Assembly (NCBI GenBank): GCA_003955985.1
Contig: CP033784.1
Span: 62,001-126,000 of the forward strand
Direction: 5' to 3'
DNA length: 64,000 nt
DNA from: Corynebacterium jeikeium
Lineage (GTDB): Bacteria > Actinomycetota > Actinomycetes > Mycobacteriales > Mycobacteriaceae
Shown: piece after piece, positions 16,686 through 27,345 of the stretch
Position numbering within the stretch: the stretch's first letter is position 1
Layout of the letters: each line of letters starts with the position of its first letter
Notes under the pieces: model-generated
The model's input: the letters and a program-made list of their open reading frames with translations, nothing else
Told to the model about the DNA's origin: nothing
Databases searched by the model: none
Program-made: the position numbers and the translations under genes

Positions 16686-16749
16686 GGTCGAAGATGGACG
16701 GCCTTTATTGATGAGGATGCCCTGGCGGATTTAGCGATGTAGGTAGGGG

Positions 16750-18012
16750 CTAGCGCTTAGCGTACTTCTCCAGGTGAGCTGCGAAGCGAGCGGCGAAATG
16801 TTCAATTGTCTCGACCTCAGGAAGAAAAGTAATCCGGACATATGTCCCGCCTTTCACATTGAAAGCGCTGCCTTGGACGATGTGAATGTGTTCTGCTTCC
16901 AGAAACGAGAGAACGAAGTCCTCATCCTTATCAATTTCGTAAATATTGCCGTCTAGTCGAATGAAAATGTACAGCGCCCCTTGCGGCTCGATGAACGAGA
17001 TTCCGGGAATCTTGCTGAGTGCTGTAGTGGCAGCAACTTTTTGTTCGAAGAGGCGGCCACCGGGTCGTACTAAATTGTCGATGCTGTGTTCTTTGCCCAG
17101 CACGGCAGCAATCGCGTGCTGGGCTGGAATTGAGGCGCACATCCGCATTGAGGCCAGTAGTCGAATTCCTTTAAACAGGGTGTCCTGTTCGCGAAATCCA
17201 GTTGCAGTCACCCATCCAGCTCTCAATCCGGCCAAGCGATGCGTCTTGGAAAGGCCGGAGAACGTTAAGCAGGGGACATCCTGCGCTAGGCAAGCTGTTG
17301 GAGTGAACGAGGCTCCAGGGTACACAATGCGGTCGTAGATTTCGTCGGAAAGCAGCACTAGATTGTGCTCACGTGCGAGCTGGGCAATCTGGGAGAGAGT
17401 CTCCGGTGAGTAGATGGCGCCTGTGGGATTGTTTGGATTGATGATGACAATCGCCCGAGTTTTGGCTGTGATGGACTCGCGTATGGCATCGACGTCTGGC
17501 TGCCAATTATTTTCTTCTAGGCAGGAATAGTGCACGGGGACTCCGCCGGCGAGGGTGGTGGATGCGGTCCAGAGTGGATAGTCGGGTGAGGGGATGAGGA
17601 TCTCATCACCGTCGTTGATGAGAGCTTGTAGACATAGGTTTACCAGCTCCGAGACACCATTTCCGACAAGAACGTGATTGCTATCGAGGGCGGGGAAGTC
17701 CTCATTCTGCGAGTAGTAGTCCACGACAGTCTGACGGGTGTCGCTCAGGCCGAGGGAATTTGAGTATCCAGAAGTTTCCTCGAGGCCACGGTGCATAGCG
17801 GAAAGTACCTCTGCAGATGGCCGGAAGCCGAATGGGGCAGGATTTCCGACATTGAGGGGAATGACCTTTACGCCCTGGCGCTGTAGCTCGTCGGCCTTGT
17901 CCTGAATTGGTCCGCGCAGGTCATAGAGAACATTGTCGAGGTGATGCGAAAAATGGATTGGGCAGGATAGCACTGCGCGCTTCGATACGATAGCGCTACT
18001 ATGTATATTCAT
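16750..18012 (-). CDS. Aminotransferase class I (PLP), AlaT-like
   Basis: A fold-type I PLP enzyme, 420 residues from the ATG at 18012. The N-terminal LDNVLYDLRGPI segment and NVGNPAPFGF motif resemble alanine aminotransferases (AlaT). The NPNNPTGAIY motif, DEIYDRIVYPG and the PLP Lys in FSGLSKTHRLAGLRAGW are present. It should transfer an amino group between an amino acid (probably alanine or valine) and a 2-oxo acid in the cytoplasm. A longer frame to 18108 exists, but its extra residues do not look like the family. Its start codon overlaps the start codon of the divergent MocR gene, so a shared regulator is likely. Confidence 0.88.
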   Translation of the reverse strand: MNIHSSAIVSKRAVLSCPIHFSHHLDNVLYDLRGPIQDKADELQRQGVKVIPLNVGNPAPFGFRPSAEVLSAMHRGLEETSGYSNSLGLSDTRQTVVDYYSQNEDFPALDSNHVLVGNGVSELVNLCLQALINDGDEILIPSPDYPLWTASTTLAGGVPVHYSCLEENNWQPDVDAIRESITAKTRAIVIINPNNPTGAIYSPETLSQIAQLAREHNLVLLSDEIYDRIVYPGASFTPTACLAQDVPCLTFSGLSKTHRLAGLRAGWVTATGFREQDTLFKGIRLLASMRMCASIPAQHAIAAVLGKEHSIDNLVRPGGRLFEQKVAATTALSKIPGISFIEPQGALYIFIRLDGNIYEIDKDEDFVLSFLEAEHIHIVQGSAFNVKGGTYVRITFLPEVETIEHFAARFAAHLEKYAKR

Positions 18013-18025
18013 GGTTAACAGTAGC
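17995..18025. promoter_or_regulatory. Candidate MocR operator over both start codons
   Basis: A dyad GCTACT (17995-18000) N19 AGTAGC (18020-18025) is centred on the CATG that holds both divergent ATG codons. A regulator bound here would sit on both transcripts' starts. There is no room for a separate 5' leader, so both mRNAs may be leaderless or one start may lie further in. Confidence 0.4.
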
Positions 18026-19384
18026 ACGTCTATGTTGGTCGGCGAGCTGGAAACGTGGATTGCGCAACACAAAGCCGGAGAAAAGCTGCCATCCAGCCGT
18101 GAAATCACACGGTCGTATTCGGTTAGCCCGGTGACAGTGCGAAACGCTATCCACGAACTGGCTACCCGCGGACTGGTAGAAGTGCGAGTCGGCGTGGGGG
18201 TATTCGTCAGGCATCGCCAACAACTCCCACGGGCGGACTTTAGCTGGCAAGTCGGAGCGCTGGGACCTCAGCCCAATACCGGAAGGGTTCTGGCCGCCAC
18301 CCAGAGAGCTTCCACTGATGAGGCAATCAGTCTGCATTCCGGTTATCCGGATGAATCTCTGCTGCCAACGAACTTGGTACGAAGAGCGCTTACCAGAGTC
18401 AGTAAATCGTACGATGCCTATCGACGAGCACCGGTGCGGGGGATGGCAGAACTGCGGCAGTGGTTTGCTTCGCAACTGGTACGGGCAAATGAGCGCGATG
18501 TGGTTATTGTTCCGGGCACACAGAGCGGGCTCGGTGCCATTTTTCGTGCCATTTCACCGAAGGAACTCATCATTGAGTCGCCTTCATATTGGGGTGCAAT
18601 CCTGGCTGCTCGGCAGGCTGGGATTTCTCTACTACCAGTGGAAAGTGATGATGAGGGGCCAATCCCCGAGAGTTTGGAGAGGCTGCTACGAACGAGTTCT
18701 GCACGAGCTTTTTATGGTCAACCCACGTTCGGTAACCCTCATGGGAAACGGTGGTCGACAGCTCGTCGTAAAACAATTATTGAAATCATAAGAGCGTTCA
18801 ACGCTTTCCTCATTGAGGACGATTGGGCACATGATTTCGCATTCGACGCACCTGATGTTCCGATAGCGGCGGATGATGCCGAAGGGCATGTCATCTATCT
18901 GCGATCGCTGACAAAGGTGATTTCGCCTGCAGTTCGGGTAGGGGCAGTAATTGCCAAGGGGCCGGTTCTTCAGCGGATACTCGCAGAAGTTTCAGCCGAA
19001 GCGTTGTACACCAGTGGAATTTTGCAGGCCGTGGCGCTGGACGTCGTCAAGCAAAGTGCGTACGCGACGCACCTCAAAAATATGCAGGTCGCACTGCGAC
19101 AGCGACGAAATGATTTGCTTGAAGCTTTATCCAGATATGCGCCGTCGGTGGAAACTCCACACGTGCCTCAAGGAGGACTCAACTTGTGGTGCAGGCTTCC
19201 CGATGGCACAGACCCCCAAGAGGTTGCCGAACGTTGCGAAGGACGGGGACTGATAGTTGCGCCAGGACGGGACTGGTTTCCCTCCGAGGAAATCGGCCCG
19301 TATTTACGCCTGAACTTCGCGGGTCCCCATCCCGAGAGATTTGTTGATGCTGCGATGATTCTGGACAGCGTGGTTTCGGGCTAG
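18011..19384 (+). CDS. MocR-type transcription regulator (GntR-HTH plus aminotransferase domain)
   Basis: 457 residues: an N-terminal GntR winged helix (about 8-75; LPSSREITRSYSVSPVTVRNAIHELATRGLVEV) fused to a class I aminotransferase-like domain (about 100-457), with the PLP-binding Lys region in IYLRSLTKVISPAVRVGAV. MocR proteins use PLP or an amino acid-PLP adduct as effector and usually control an adjacent divergent gene, here the aminotransferase. An alternative start is ATG 18032 (residue 8), which would free the intergenic dyad. G+C and codon use are closer to the orphan membrane gene than to the core genes. Confidence 0.9.
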   Translation: MVNSSTSMLVGELETWIAQHKAGEKLPSSREITRSYSVSPVTVRNAIHELATRGLVEVRVGVGVFVRHRQQLPRADFSWQVGALGPQPNTGRVLAATQRASTDEAISLHSGYPDESLLPTNLVRRALTRVSKSYDAYRRAPVRGMAELRQWFASQLVRANERDVVIVPGTQSGLGAIFRAISPKELIIESPSYWGAILAARQAGISLLPVESDDEGPIPESLERLLRTSSARAFYGQPTFGNPHGKRWSTARRKTIIEIIRAFNAFLIEDDWAHDFAFDAPDVPIAADDAEGHVIYLRSLTKVISPAVRVGAVIAKGPVLQRILAEVSAEALYTSGILQAVALDVVKQSAYATHLKNMQVALRQRRNDLLEALSRYAPSVETPHVPQGGLNLWCRLPDGTDPQEVAERCEGRGLIVAPGRDWFPSEEIGPYLRLNFAGPHPERFVDAAMILDSVVSG

Positions 19385-19408
19385 CCACTAAATTCGACGG
19401 AGACCTTC

Positions 19409-19825
19409 CTACCGCCAAAACTTGGTCATCCCGCGCTTGTCCTCGATGTTGAACTCAATCATCTTGGCCAGCAGGTCCAGCGGCATGGACTCGGCTTTGC
19501 CATCTTTTGGCCAGGGGAAACGGACCATCATTTTGCCATAGGAGAGGCCGCGGTCATCGAACTCGTCGGAGAACTTCACAATGCCGTCGCGCTCTGGGGC
19601 GATGGACATGTGTTTCTTGGCGTAGGAAAAACCGATGATAAAAGTGCCATCGAGCGTGAACATCGGCTGATTCCAGGCAATGCGAACGCCGAGTTCCGGG
19701 TACTTTTCATGAACCCATTCCAACACCTCGAGAGCCACCGCGCGCTGCGTGTCAGCATCTACGCGCGAGAGGTGGTCGGCGAAGAACTCGGCGATGGTTT
19801 CGTCGGTCATATGCTGAACAGCCAT
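19409..19825 (-). CDS. DUF1801 (YdhG-like) protein
   Basis: A 138-residue small cytoplasmic protein of the DUF1801 fold (proposed iron-chaperone/frataxin-like in some Bacillus members; function not established here). Landmarks: IAWNQPMFTLDGTFIIGFSYAKKHMSIAPE, then GLSYGKMMVRFPW. Length is normal. A truncated second copy of its last third lies 2.9 kb away on the same strand and marks a duplication. Confidence 0.85.
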   Translation of the reverse strand: MAVQHMTDETIAEFFADHLSRVDADTQRAVALEVLEWVHEKYPELGVRIAWNQPMFTLDGTFIIGFSYAKKHMSIAPERDGIVKFSDEFDDRGLSYGKMMVRFPWPKDGKAESMPLDLLAKMIEFNIEDKRGMTKFWR

Positions 19826-19885
19826 GGTCGGGATTTTACTGTGCCATCAACTAACTAACCGCGCCATCAACTAACATGACTCCGA

Positions 19886-21268
19886 GTGGCTACAGATTTG
19901 AATACTCAGTTTGATCCCAAAAAGGCGTGGCCAGCGCTGTGGACCGTATTGCTCGGCTTCTTCATGATTCTGGTCGACGCCACCATTGTCACCGTTGGTA
20001 TCAACACCATCCAGCATGAACTGGGCGGTGAGCTCAACCAGGTCATGTGGGTGACCAGTGGTTATCTGCTGGCCTATGCCGTGCCGTTGCTCATTACTGG
20101 CAGGCTCGGTGACCTCTGGGGAGTCAAGCACACCTATGTAGCGGGCCTGGTTATCTTCGTGTTGGCGTCGCTGGCGTGTGGGTTGGCGCCGTCGTTAAGC
20201 ATGCTGATCATTGCCCGCGTGGTGCAGGGACTGGGGGCCGCGCTGCTGACGCCGCAGACGATGGCGCTGATTACGCAGATGTTTCCGCCGGCGCATCGCG
20301 GTGCGGCGATGGGCCTGTGGGGTGCGGCGGCCGGAATTGCCTCGCTGACGGGGCCGCTGGCCGGTGGCGTGTTGATTGAGCTGCTGAGTTGGCGCTGGAT
20401 TTTCCTCATTAATGTGCCGATTGGGCTGATCGGGCTCGTTTTTGCGTTCCGCTATCTGCCGACCTTTGAGACGCACCGCAACAAGATTGATTATCTCGGT
20501 GTTGTACTCAGCGCGATTGGTATGTTCCTGCTGGTCTTCGGCATTCAGGAGGGGGAGAGTGCCGACTGGTCCGGTTGGATCTGGGCACTGATTGCCGGTG
20601 GCGTGGTGGTTCTTGGACTATTCACCGCGTGGGAGGCCAAGACCACGGCCGAACCGTTGATGCCACTGTCCCTTTTTAAGGATCGCAACTTCACCATCTC
20701 CTCGCTGGCGATTGCTGTGACGGGGGCGCTGGTGGTCGCGGTCGGTTTCCCGATTATCCTCTTCGCCCAGAATGCTCGCGACCTATCGACCATCCAGGCC
20801 TCACTGCTGCTCGTGCCGCAGGCGCTCATCTCTGGTGTCATGGCACCGTGGACTGGGCGAATGCTGGACCGGCTGAAGTTCCGCGAGTTCGCGCTGATTG
20901 GTTTTGGGTCCTCGCTGGTGGGCATGCTCGGGTTCCACTACCTCATCCACGAGGACCTCTCCGTGCTGTGGCTGCTGCTGCCGGGCGCCGCATTCGGTGT
21001 GGCAAACGCGTTTATTTGGGGCACGCTGTCGACGGCTGCCACCCGCAACATCGACCCGTCCCTCGCCGGTGCCGCCTCCGGTGTGTACAACACCATCCGC
21101 CAGATTGGCAGTGTGCTGGGCAGCGCGCTGATTGCTACCGTCATGGCCGCAGCTCTCAGCAGCAACCGTGGCGACTTCACCACCGCCATGAGTGACGCGA
21201 TGTGGTTGCCGGTGGCACTGTCGGCCCTGGGTGTCGTGGCGGCGCTGGGGCTTAAGAATCCGAAGTAA
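19886..21268 (+). CDS. MFS exporter, DHA2 (EmrB/QacA) family
   Basis: 460 residues starting at GTG 19886, with about 14 membrane helices. Motif A is visible as GRLGDLWGVKHTY and motif C-type Gly/Pro-rich helices as GAAAGIASLTGPLAGGVL; DATIVTVGINTIQ in helix 1 is typical of 14-TM proton-drug antiporters. Substrate unknown. It stands alone without a local TetR or MarR regulator. The 3' end overlaps the convergent ATPase gene by 17 bp. Confidence 0.9.
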   Translation: MATDLNTQFDPKKAWPALWTVLLGFFMILVDATIVTVGINTIQHELGGELNQVMWVTSGYLLAYAVPLLITGRLGDLWGVKHTYVAGLVIFVLASLACGLAPSLSMLIIARVVQGLGAALLTPQTMALITQMFPPAHRGAAMGLWGAAAGIASLTGPLAGGVLIELLSWRWIFLINVPIGLIGLVFAFRYLPTFETHRNKIDYLGVVLSAIGMFLLVFGIQEGESADWSGWIWALIAGGVVVLGLFTAWEAKTTAEPLMPLSLFKDRNFTISSLAIAVTGALVVAVGFPIILFAQNARDLSTIQASLLLVPQALISGVMAPWTGRMLDRLKFREFALIGFGSSLVGMLGFHYLIHEDLSVLWLLLPGAAFGVANAFIWGTLSTAATRNIDPSLAGAASGVYNTIRQIGSVLGSALIATVMAAALSSNRGDFTTAMSDAMWLPVALSALGVVAALGLKNPK

Positions 21269-21944
21269 AACGCTCCACCATGTAGTCCGCGATGCCGACC
21301 GGATCGGCTAGGAAATCCCTGGTCGCCCGTACCGCGAGGGTGTCTTCGAAGTGGGTGGTGTCGGCGTCGTCAAGCGAAATGATTGTTGCTTCCGGTGCGG
21401 CGAGCAGGATGGGGGAATGCGTCGCCATGATGATTTGTGCGCCGGCTTCCGCGAGCGCGCCGAGGCGGCCGAGGAGTTCCAGCTGGCGCAGTACCGACAG
21501 GCCGGCTTCGGGTTCGTCAAGGAAAATCAGTGATTCGGGACTGAAGCGGCGTTCGGCCAGCGTCATGATGGATTGGCCGTGGCTCATCTGGGTGAGGTCT
21601 GCCATTTCTCTGCCACCTGGTAGCTGCCCAAGCGACTCGTAATAGCGCGCGAGGTTCAGGTGCGCGTCGCCGCGAAAGAAGAACGTGTCCGGGGGATTGC
21701 GCCTGGTCAGCGCCAGTGGGACCGGGGAGGTGCGCTCTTGCGTCTTGTACCGCGAGCCGCCGTCCGTATCGACACCCATCGCCGACGCCAACGCCTCCAG
21801 CACCGTCGACTTTCCCTTGCCGTTTTCGCCGGTCAGAATGGTAATCGGCGTGGTGAAGGCCATGGGGAAGGGCAGGGCGAGCTTTACGACGTACGCCGGG
21901 AGCTCGGCATCATCGTGAATACGGGCATGGCGGAGGTAGATCAT
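21252..21944 (-). CDS. AAA-type ABC-like ATPase (AAA_21/RecF-like)
   Basis: A 230-residue soluble ATPase. Walker A TGENGKGKS (39-46), a signature-like segment around MADLTQMSHGQSIMTL, Walker B LIFLDEPEAGLS and a His switch in IIMATHSPILL. It resembles the small stand-alone ATPases of the SMC/Rad50/OLD group; its target is unknown. It overlaps the App1-domain gene by 4 bp (ATGA), so the two form an operon. No partner nuclease (TOPRIM, HNH) is adjacent, so a defence role is not supported. Confidence 0.82.
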   Translation of the reverse strand: MIYLRHARIHDDAELPAYVVKLALPFPMAFTTPITILTGENGKGKSTVLEALASAMGVDTDGGSRYKTQERTSPVPLALTRRNPPDTFFFRGDAHLNLARYYESLGQLPGGREMADLTQMSHGQSIMTLAERRFSPESLIFLDEPEAGLSVLRQLELLGRLGALAEAGAQIIMATHSPILLAAPEATIISLDDADTTHFEDTLAVRATRDFLADPVGIADYMVERFTSDS

Positions 21945-22954
21945 GGTTGCGGCAGTTGGTCGATCTGTTTGAGCAGTTCAAAGCCGTCTGCGCCCTCGAT
22001 GAACGGGACCTCCTTGTTCTCCAGCTTTTCAATTGGCACTGCCGTGCCGTGAGAGAGCACGTGCTCGCTGGGAGTGAGGTTGCGGATTGCGATGGCCGCG
22101 ACCTTGTCCGGATGCTCCGCCGCGGCCGTGCCGTAGATGAGCGGGTCGTACTGGCCATCATCGCCGACGAGGATCCAGTTGATTTCGGGGAAGTCAATAA
22201 ACAGGTCGCGAAGTCGCACCTTCTTGTGTTCCTTGCCCGAGCGGAACAGGCCGGTGGGCGTTGGCCCCCAGTCGGTGAGCAGCAGTGGGCCCTTCGGCAG
22301 GTTGTTGCGGTGTAGGAATCTTTTTAGTGTGCTGAAGGTGTTCCACGCTCCGGTGGAAAGGTAGATGACGGGGACGTCCGTGTCCTCGTCCGTTTTGCTC
22401 GCGTAACGACGGCGAAGTTGCGCATAGAACTCGCCGAAGCCAGCGACGGCCTTGCGCTCATCTGTCTCCTTGACCCAGGAGTTGTAGGCGGCGATGAGGG
22501 CGCGCGGCAGCATGGTGACCAACACGGTGTCATCAATATCGGAGACGATGCCATATTTGGTCTCCGGGGAGAGGATGAGGACCTCTGCAGGAGTGTCGTT
22601 GATGGTAATTTCGTGCCAGCCGGGTTCGAGGCCGTGATTCCTGATTAGTACCTCGATATAGCCGTTGCTATCCGTGGTGGTTTCCACCGTGCGATTGCCA
22701 GCAGTGATGGTGACAGGAAAGTCCGCGAGTTCGACGGTAAAGAACTGCCAAAAACCGCGTTTTTTGTTTCGTTCTTCGTCTCGTTTTTTGGCCGGATCCT
22801 TCAGGAGGACACGGCCGAATACGCGCACGCGCTCTGCATTTCCGTACCCGGTGAAACCGATAATTTCCGGTTCCCAACCAGCGTTTTTGGAACGCTTGGC
22901 GGCCAGCGCGTTGATCCTTCTCTCGGTCTTGCGGACGACATCTGCCACGGACAT
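21941..22954 (-). CDS. App1 (DUF2183) domain phosphatase
   Basis: A 337-residue protein with an N-terminal beta-sandwich-like region (about 30-130; VFGRVLLKDP ... GWHEITINDTPAEV) and a HAD-like App1 phosphatidate phosphatase domain carrying DxDxT at Asp139-Ile-Asp141-Asp142-Thr143, then STGAWNTF and GDDGQYDPLIY. Yeast App1 dephosphorylates phosphatidic acid. Bacterial copies are widespread in actinobacteria but their substrate is not established. It has no signal peptide and lies upstream of, and coupled to, the AAA ATPase gene. Confidence 0.85.
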   Translation of the reverse strand: MSVADVVRKTERRINALAAKRSKNAGWEPEIIGFTGYGNAERVRVFGRVLLKDPAKKRDEERNKKRGFWQFFTVELADFPVTITAGNRTVETTTDSNGYIEVLIRNHGLEPGWHEITINDTPAEVLILSPETKYGIVSDIDDTVLVTMLPRALIAAYNSWVKETDERKAVAGFGEFYAQLRRRYASKTDEDTDVPVIYLSTGAWNTFSTLKRFLHRNNLPKGPLLLTDWGPTPTGLFRSGKEHKKVRLRDLFIDFPEINWILVGDDGQYDPLIYGTAAAEHPDKVAAIAIRNLTPSEHVLSHGTAVPIEKLENKEVPFIEGADGFELLKQIDQLPQP

Positions 22955-23032
22955 GCTTTCCAGGATACGGGTTGACAGGACGGGGGAGGGTGCGCGTAGG
23001 TTGGTCGCCCAAGAGAAAAGTCAACCCTTTAG

Positions 23033-24600
<1,568 letters not shown>

Positions 24601-24896
24601 TGGATCCCCCTGGTGCTCCAATGGTTGTCGGTTTTCTTTCGAACTTACTTGCTATCTTACAGACGCTTTTCTGACTTGTAAAGAGAAATGAAAGAGAATT
24701 TTGAGGAGTTTTCGAAGATGGTTAGCCGACTATAAAAGCACATTTTACCTGGGTGTTTGTGGGTTGTTCGCGGGGTGGCGTACCAAAATACAAATAAAAC
24801 ACCCGTTCGAAAACGAAAGCTTGGTAATCTCGCTTTCATAAAAGCGGAGCTGTAGAAAACAGCACAGAAACAGCGCAGACAGCGGGGAGTAAAACC

Positions 24897-25418
24897 ATGA
24901 TCATCCGACAGGCAACGCGGGAGGACGCCGCAGCAATCGCGGAGATCTACAACGAGGCCGTGATCAACACCGTCGCCATCTGGAACGATGACACCGTCAG
25001 CGCGGAGAATCGCATCGCATGGCTGGAGGCGCACTGGGACAAGGGCTACCCGGTTTTCGTCGCCACGCTTGACGACGAAGTCGCTGGATATGCCACCTTT
25101 AGCGATTTCCGTGACTTCGACGGGTTTCAGTACACGGTGGAAAACTCCATCTACGTGCATCCGAACTTTCAAGGCAGGGGAATTGGAGGCGCACTGTTAA
25201 GCGCGACCATCGATGCTGCTCGCGAGGCGGGAAAGCACGTCTTGGCTGCGGCGATAGAAGGCAGTAACGAGGGGTCGATTGCGCTGCACAAAAAGTATGG
25301 CTTTCAGCGTGTTGGGCTACTGCCGCAGGTGGGGACGAAGAACGGGCGATGGTTGGACATGCTGTTGATGCAGGTCATGCTGACAGACGGGCAGCCACCC
25401 GCTCGGCCGCGCGCTTAG
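24897..25418 (+). CDS. GNAT N-acetyltransferase (Pat/Bar-like)
   Basis: A 173-residue acetyl-CoA-dependent acetyltransferase of the phosphinothricin/methionine-sulfoximine acetyltransferase type. Landmarks: IRQATREDAAAIAEIYNEAV at the start, YVHPNFQGRGIGGALL (acetyl-CoA pyrophosphate loop), then SNEGSIALHKKYGFQRVG and a C-terminal GRWLDMLLMQ. Natural substrates of such enzymes are often methionine derivatives. The 275-bp gap upstream (24622-24896) is AT-rich with no gene. The last 44 bp overlap the convergent flavoprotein gene. Confidence 0.9.
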   Translation: MIIRQATREDAAAIAEIYNEAVINTVAIWNDDTVSAENRIAWLEAHWDKGYPVFVATLDDEVAGYATFSDFRDFDGFQYTVENSIYVHPNFQGRGIGGALLSATIDAAREAGKHVLAAAIEGSNEGSIALHKKYGFQRVGLLPQVGTKNGRWLDMLLMQVMLTDGQPPARPRA

Positions 25419-26292
25419 CGAAGGGGCCAACGCCCATAATCGTGGCGGCACCGGGGCCAACCCAGTCGCCGTAGCCGACGAACTCGATGAGGTCAGAGTC
25501 GATGCTGCGGAAAGGGCCGAGCGCTGGGCGGAAACCGGTGCACCAGATGAGGTGGTCCGCGTGGACGTCGTCAAGCGAGGAGAACATGGGCGTCCAGGTG
25601 AGTGCGCCGGAGTCGCGGGCTTTGCGGACGGGCGGTAGGACGACGATGTCGCCGATGCTGTCGGTGGCGCCCTGGCGGTAGCGTTTGAACAGGACGCGGC
25701 CGTCGACGTCGTTGGGCATCCAGCGTGGTTCGTGGCGGGTGAACCAGGTGGTGTCGATGTTGGAAAGTACCAGTTCAGAGGCAATTTGTGCGCCGGAGTT
25801 CGCCGCGCCGACAACGGCAACGCGGGAGCTTTCGAATGGCTCGGGACCTGGGTAGTTGGCCGAATGCCACTGTTTTGCGGCGGTCGTGCCGGGGTAGTGC
25901 GGGACGAAGGGCCGGTTGCCGGTGGCGGCGATGAGCTGTCGGGATTCGAAGTCGCCGGCATCGCTGGTGAGCTGGAAGGTGCCGTCATGGGAGACGTGCG
26001 TGACGGTGACCGGGCGCTGGACGCGCAGTTCGTAGCGCTTTTCGTAGGAGCTGAGGTAGTCAATCACGTGGGAAGCGGGCGGGAAACCGTCATAATCGGG
26101 CATCTGGATGCCCGGAAGGTTGGAAAAGTCCGGGGTGGAAAAGAGCGTCAGTGAGGGCCAGACATTGCGCCAGGAGCCGCCGGGAGCGGGCTGATTGTCC
26201 AGAATGAGCGGATCAATGCCGCGTTTGTGCAAGTAATAGGCGGTAGCGAGGGCAGCTTGGCCGCCACCGACGATGATGACATCCTCAAGCAT
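25375..26292 (-). CDS. FAD-dependent NAD(P)-binding oxidoreductase (flavin monooxygenase-like)
   Basis: A 305-residue flavoprotein. FAD Rossmann motif GGGQAALATAYYL (about 8-21), the BVMO/FMO-like PGGSWRNVWPSLTLFSTPDF, a second nucleotide site VVGAANSGAQIASE for NAD(P)H, and WCTGFRP near the end. It resembles group B flavin monooxygenases and YhiN/CzcO-like putative monooxygenases, which oxidise small organic molecules or metals; substrate unknown. The divergent LLM-type flavin oxidoreductase next door suggests a shared role in oxidation of small compounds. Confidence 0.85.
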   Translation of the reverse strand: MLEDVIIVGGGQAALATAYYLHKRGIDPLILDNQPAPGGSWRNVWPSLTLFSTPDFSNLPGIQMPDYDGFPPASHVIDYLSSYEKRYELRVQRPVTVTHVSHDGTFQLTSDAGDFESRQLIAATGNRPFVPHYPGTTAAKQWHSANYPGPEPFESSRVAVVGAANSGAQIASELVLSNIDTTWFTRHEPRWMPNDVDGRVLFKRYRQGATDSIGDIVVLPPVRKARDSGALTWTPMFSSLDDVHADHLIWCTGFRPALGPFRSIDSDLIEFVGYGDWVGPGAATIMGVGPFAKRAAERVAARLSA

Positions 26293-26346
26293 GCTCCCAG
26301 CTTAACGACGAGTGCCGCACCTCGAGCTGTACTACCGTGGAGCACC

Positions 26347-27345
26347 ATGAGCTCGCTGTTTGATCTTTCGGACAAGCCTATCGACGAACTACCCGGTTAC
26401 CAGCGCACATTCGCGCCGGGCCGACTCACGGTAGGGCTGAGTCTGCCCATCGAGCAGGACGCCGAAGCCGAGCCCAGGGACGCGCTGAGCAACCAGATTC
26501 GGCTGATTCAGAAAGTCGAACGCGCAGGCATCGCGGCGGTCTGGGCACGCGACATCCCGCTGCGCGTGGAAACATTTGGCGACGTCGGCCAGGTCTACGA
26601 CCCCTGGATGTACCTCAGCTACATCGCCGCACACACCACCGATATCGCGCTCGGCACCGGTGCAGTCGTCGTGCCCTTCCAGCATCCGCTGGTGATGGCC
26701 AAGCGCGCTGCCACACTGGACAGGCTTTCCGACGGCCGTTTCCTCTTTGGCGTTGCCACCGGTGACCGACCCGAGGAGTTCCCCGCCTTTAACCAGGACA
26801 AAGGCAAGCGCGGTGAGCGCTTCCGCGAGCATATCGAGGTCTATGAAAAGGCCCTCAGTACTAGCTACCGGCCCATCCGCTGGTCCGAGGGCAAGATGGG
26901 CGGATCCGATGTGGTGCCCAAGCCACTGGCACGCCGAGTTCCGCTGTTGGCCACTGGCTCCTGTCAGCAGAGCCTGGAGTGGAAGGCCGCGCATACCGAC
27001 GGGTGGTTCATGTACCACAAGGGCCTGGAGATGCAGAAGAAAAACATCGCCAACTGGCAGGAAGCGGTGGCCCAGGAGTGCGGCGAGGGCGTGTTCAAAC
27101 CCTTCCTGGAATCACTGTGGATTGACCTGCATGAAGACCCCGACGCCCCCGCGCAGGGCGGCCACTTCGGGTACCGCCTTGGCCGCAACAAGCTAATTGA
27201 GCTGCTGCAATCGCAGCGACAGCTCGGAATCAACCACGTCAGCATCAACTTTCGTACCTCGAAGCGGGATGCGGAAGAGCAGATTGATGAGCTGATTGAG
27301 TATGTGCTGCCGGCGCTCGATGAGCTCCCTACACAGACTCCGTAG
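26347..27345 (+). CDS. Luciferase-like (LLM) flavin-dependent oxidoreductase
   Basis: 332 residues from ATG 26347. The longer frame from 26227 adds residues that read through the divergent promoter and is rejected. The bacterial-luciferase TIM barrel is recognisable: AGIAAVWARDIPLRVE, TDIALGTGAVVVPFQHPLVM, LDRLSDGRFLFGVATGDRPEEF, FREHIEVYEKAL. Such enzymes use FMN or F420 with NAD(P)H to oxidise or reduce small substrates. It overlaps the convergent aldo-keto reductase gene by 17 bp. Confidence 0.88.
   Translation: MSSLFDLSDKPIDELPGYQRTFAPGRLTVGLSLPIEQDAEAEPRDALSNQIRLIQKVERAGIAAVWARDIPLRVETFGDVGQVYDPWMYLSYIAAHTTDIALGTGAVVVPFQHPLVMAKRAATLDRLSDGRFLFGVATGDRPEEFPAFNQDKGKRGERFREHIEVYEKALSTSYRPIRWSEGKMGGSDVVPKPLARRVPLLATGSCQQSLEWKAAHTDGWFMYHKGLEMQKKNIANWQEAVAQECGEGVFKPFLESLWIDLHEDPDAPAQGGHFGYRLGRNKLIELLQSQRQLGINHVSINFRTSKRDAEEQIDELIEYVLPALDELPTQTP

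Noticed and set aside
21252..22954. Defence system (OLD/Gabija-like) for the ATPase and its partner
   Set aside because: No TOPRIM or helicase partner; App1 domain is not a known defence effector.
24657..25172. Minus-strand 171-residue frame
   Set aside because: Antisense to the GNAT gene and its promoter region with no family features.
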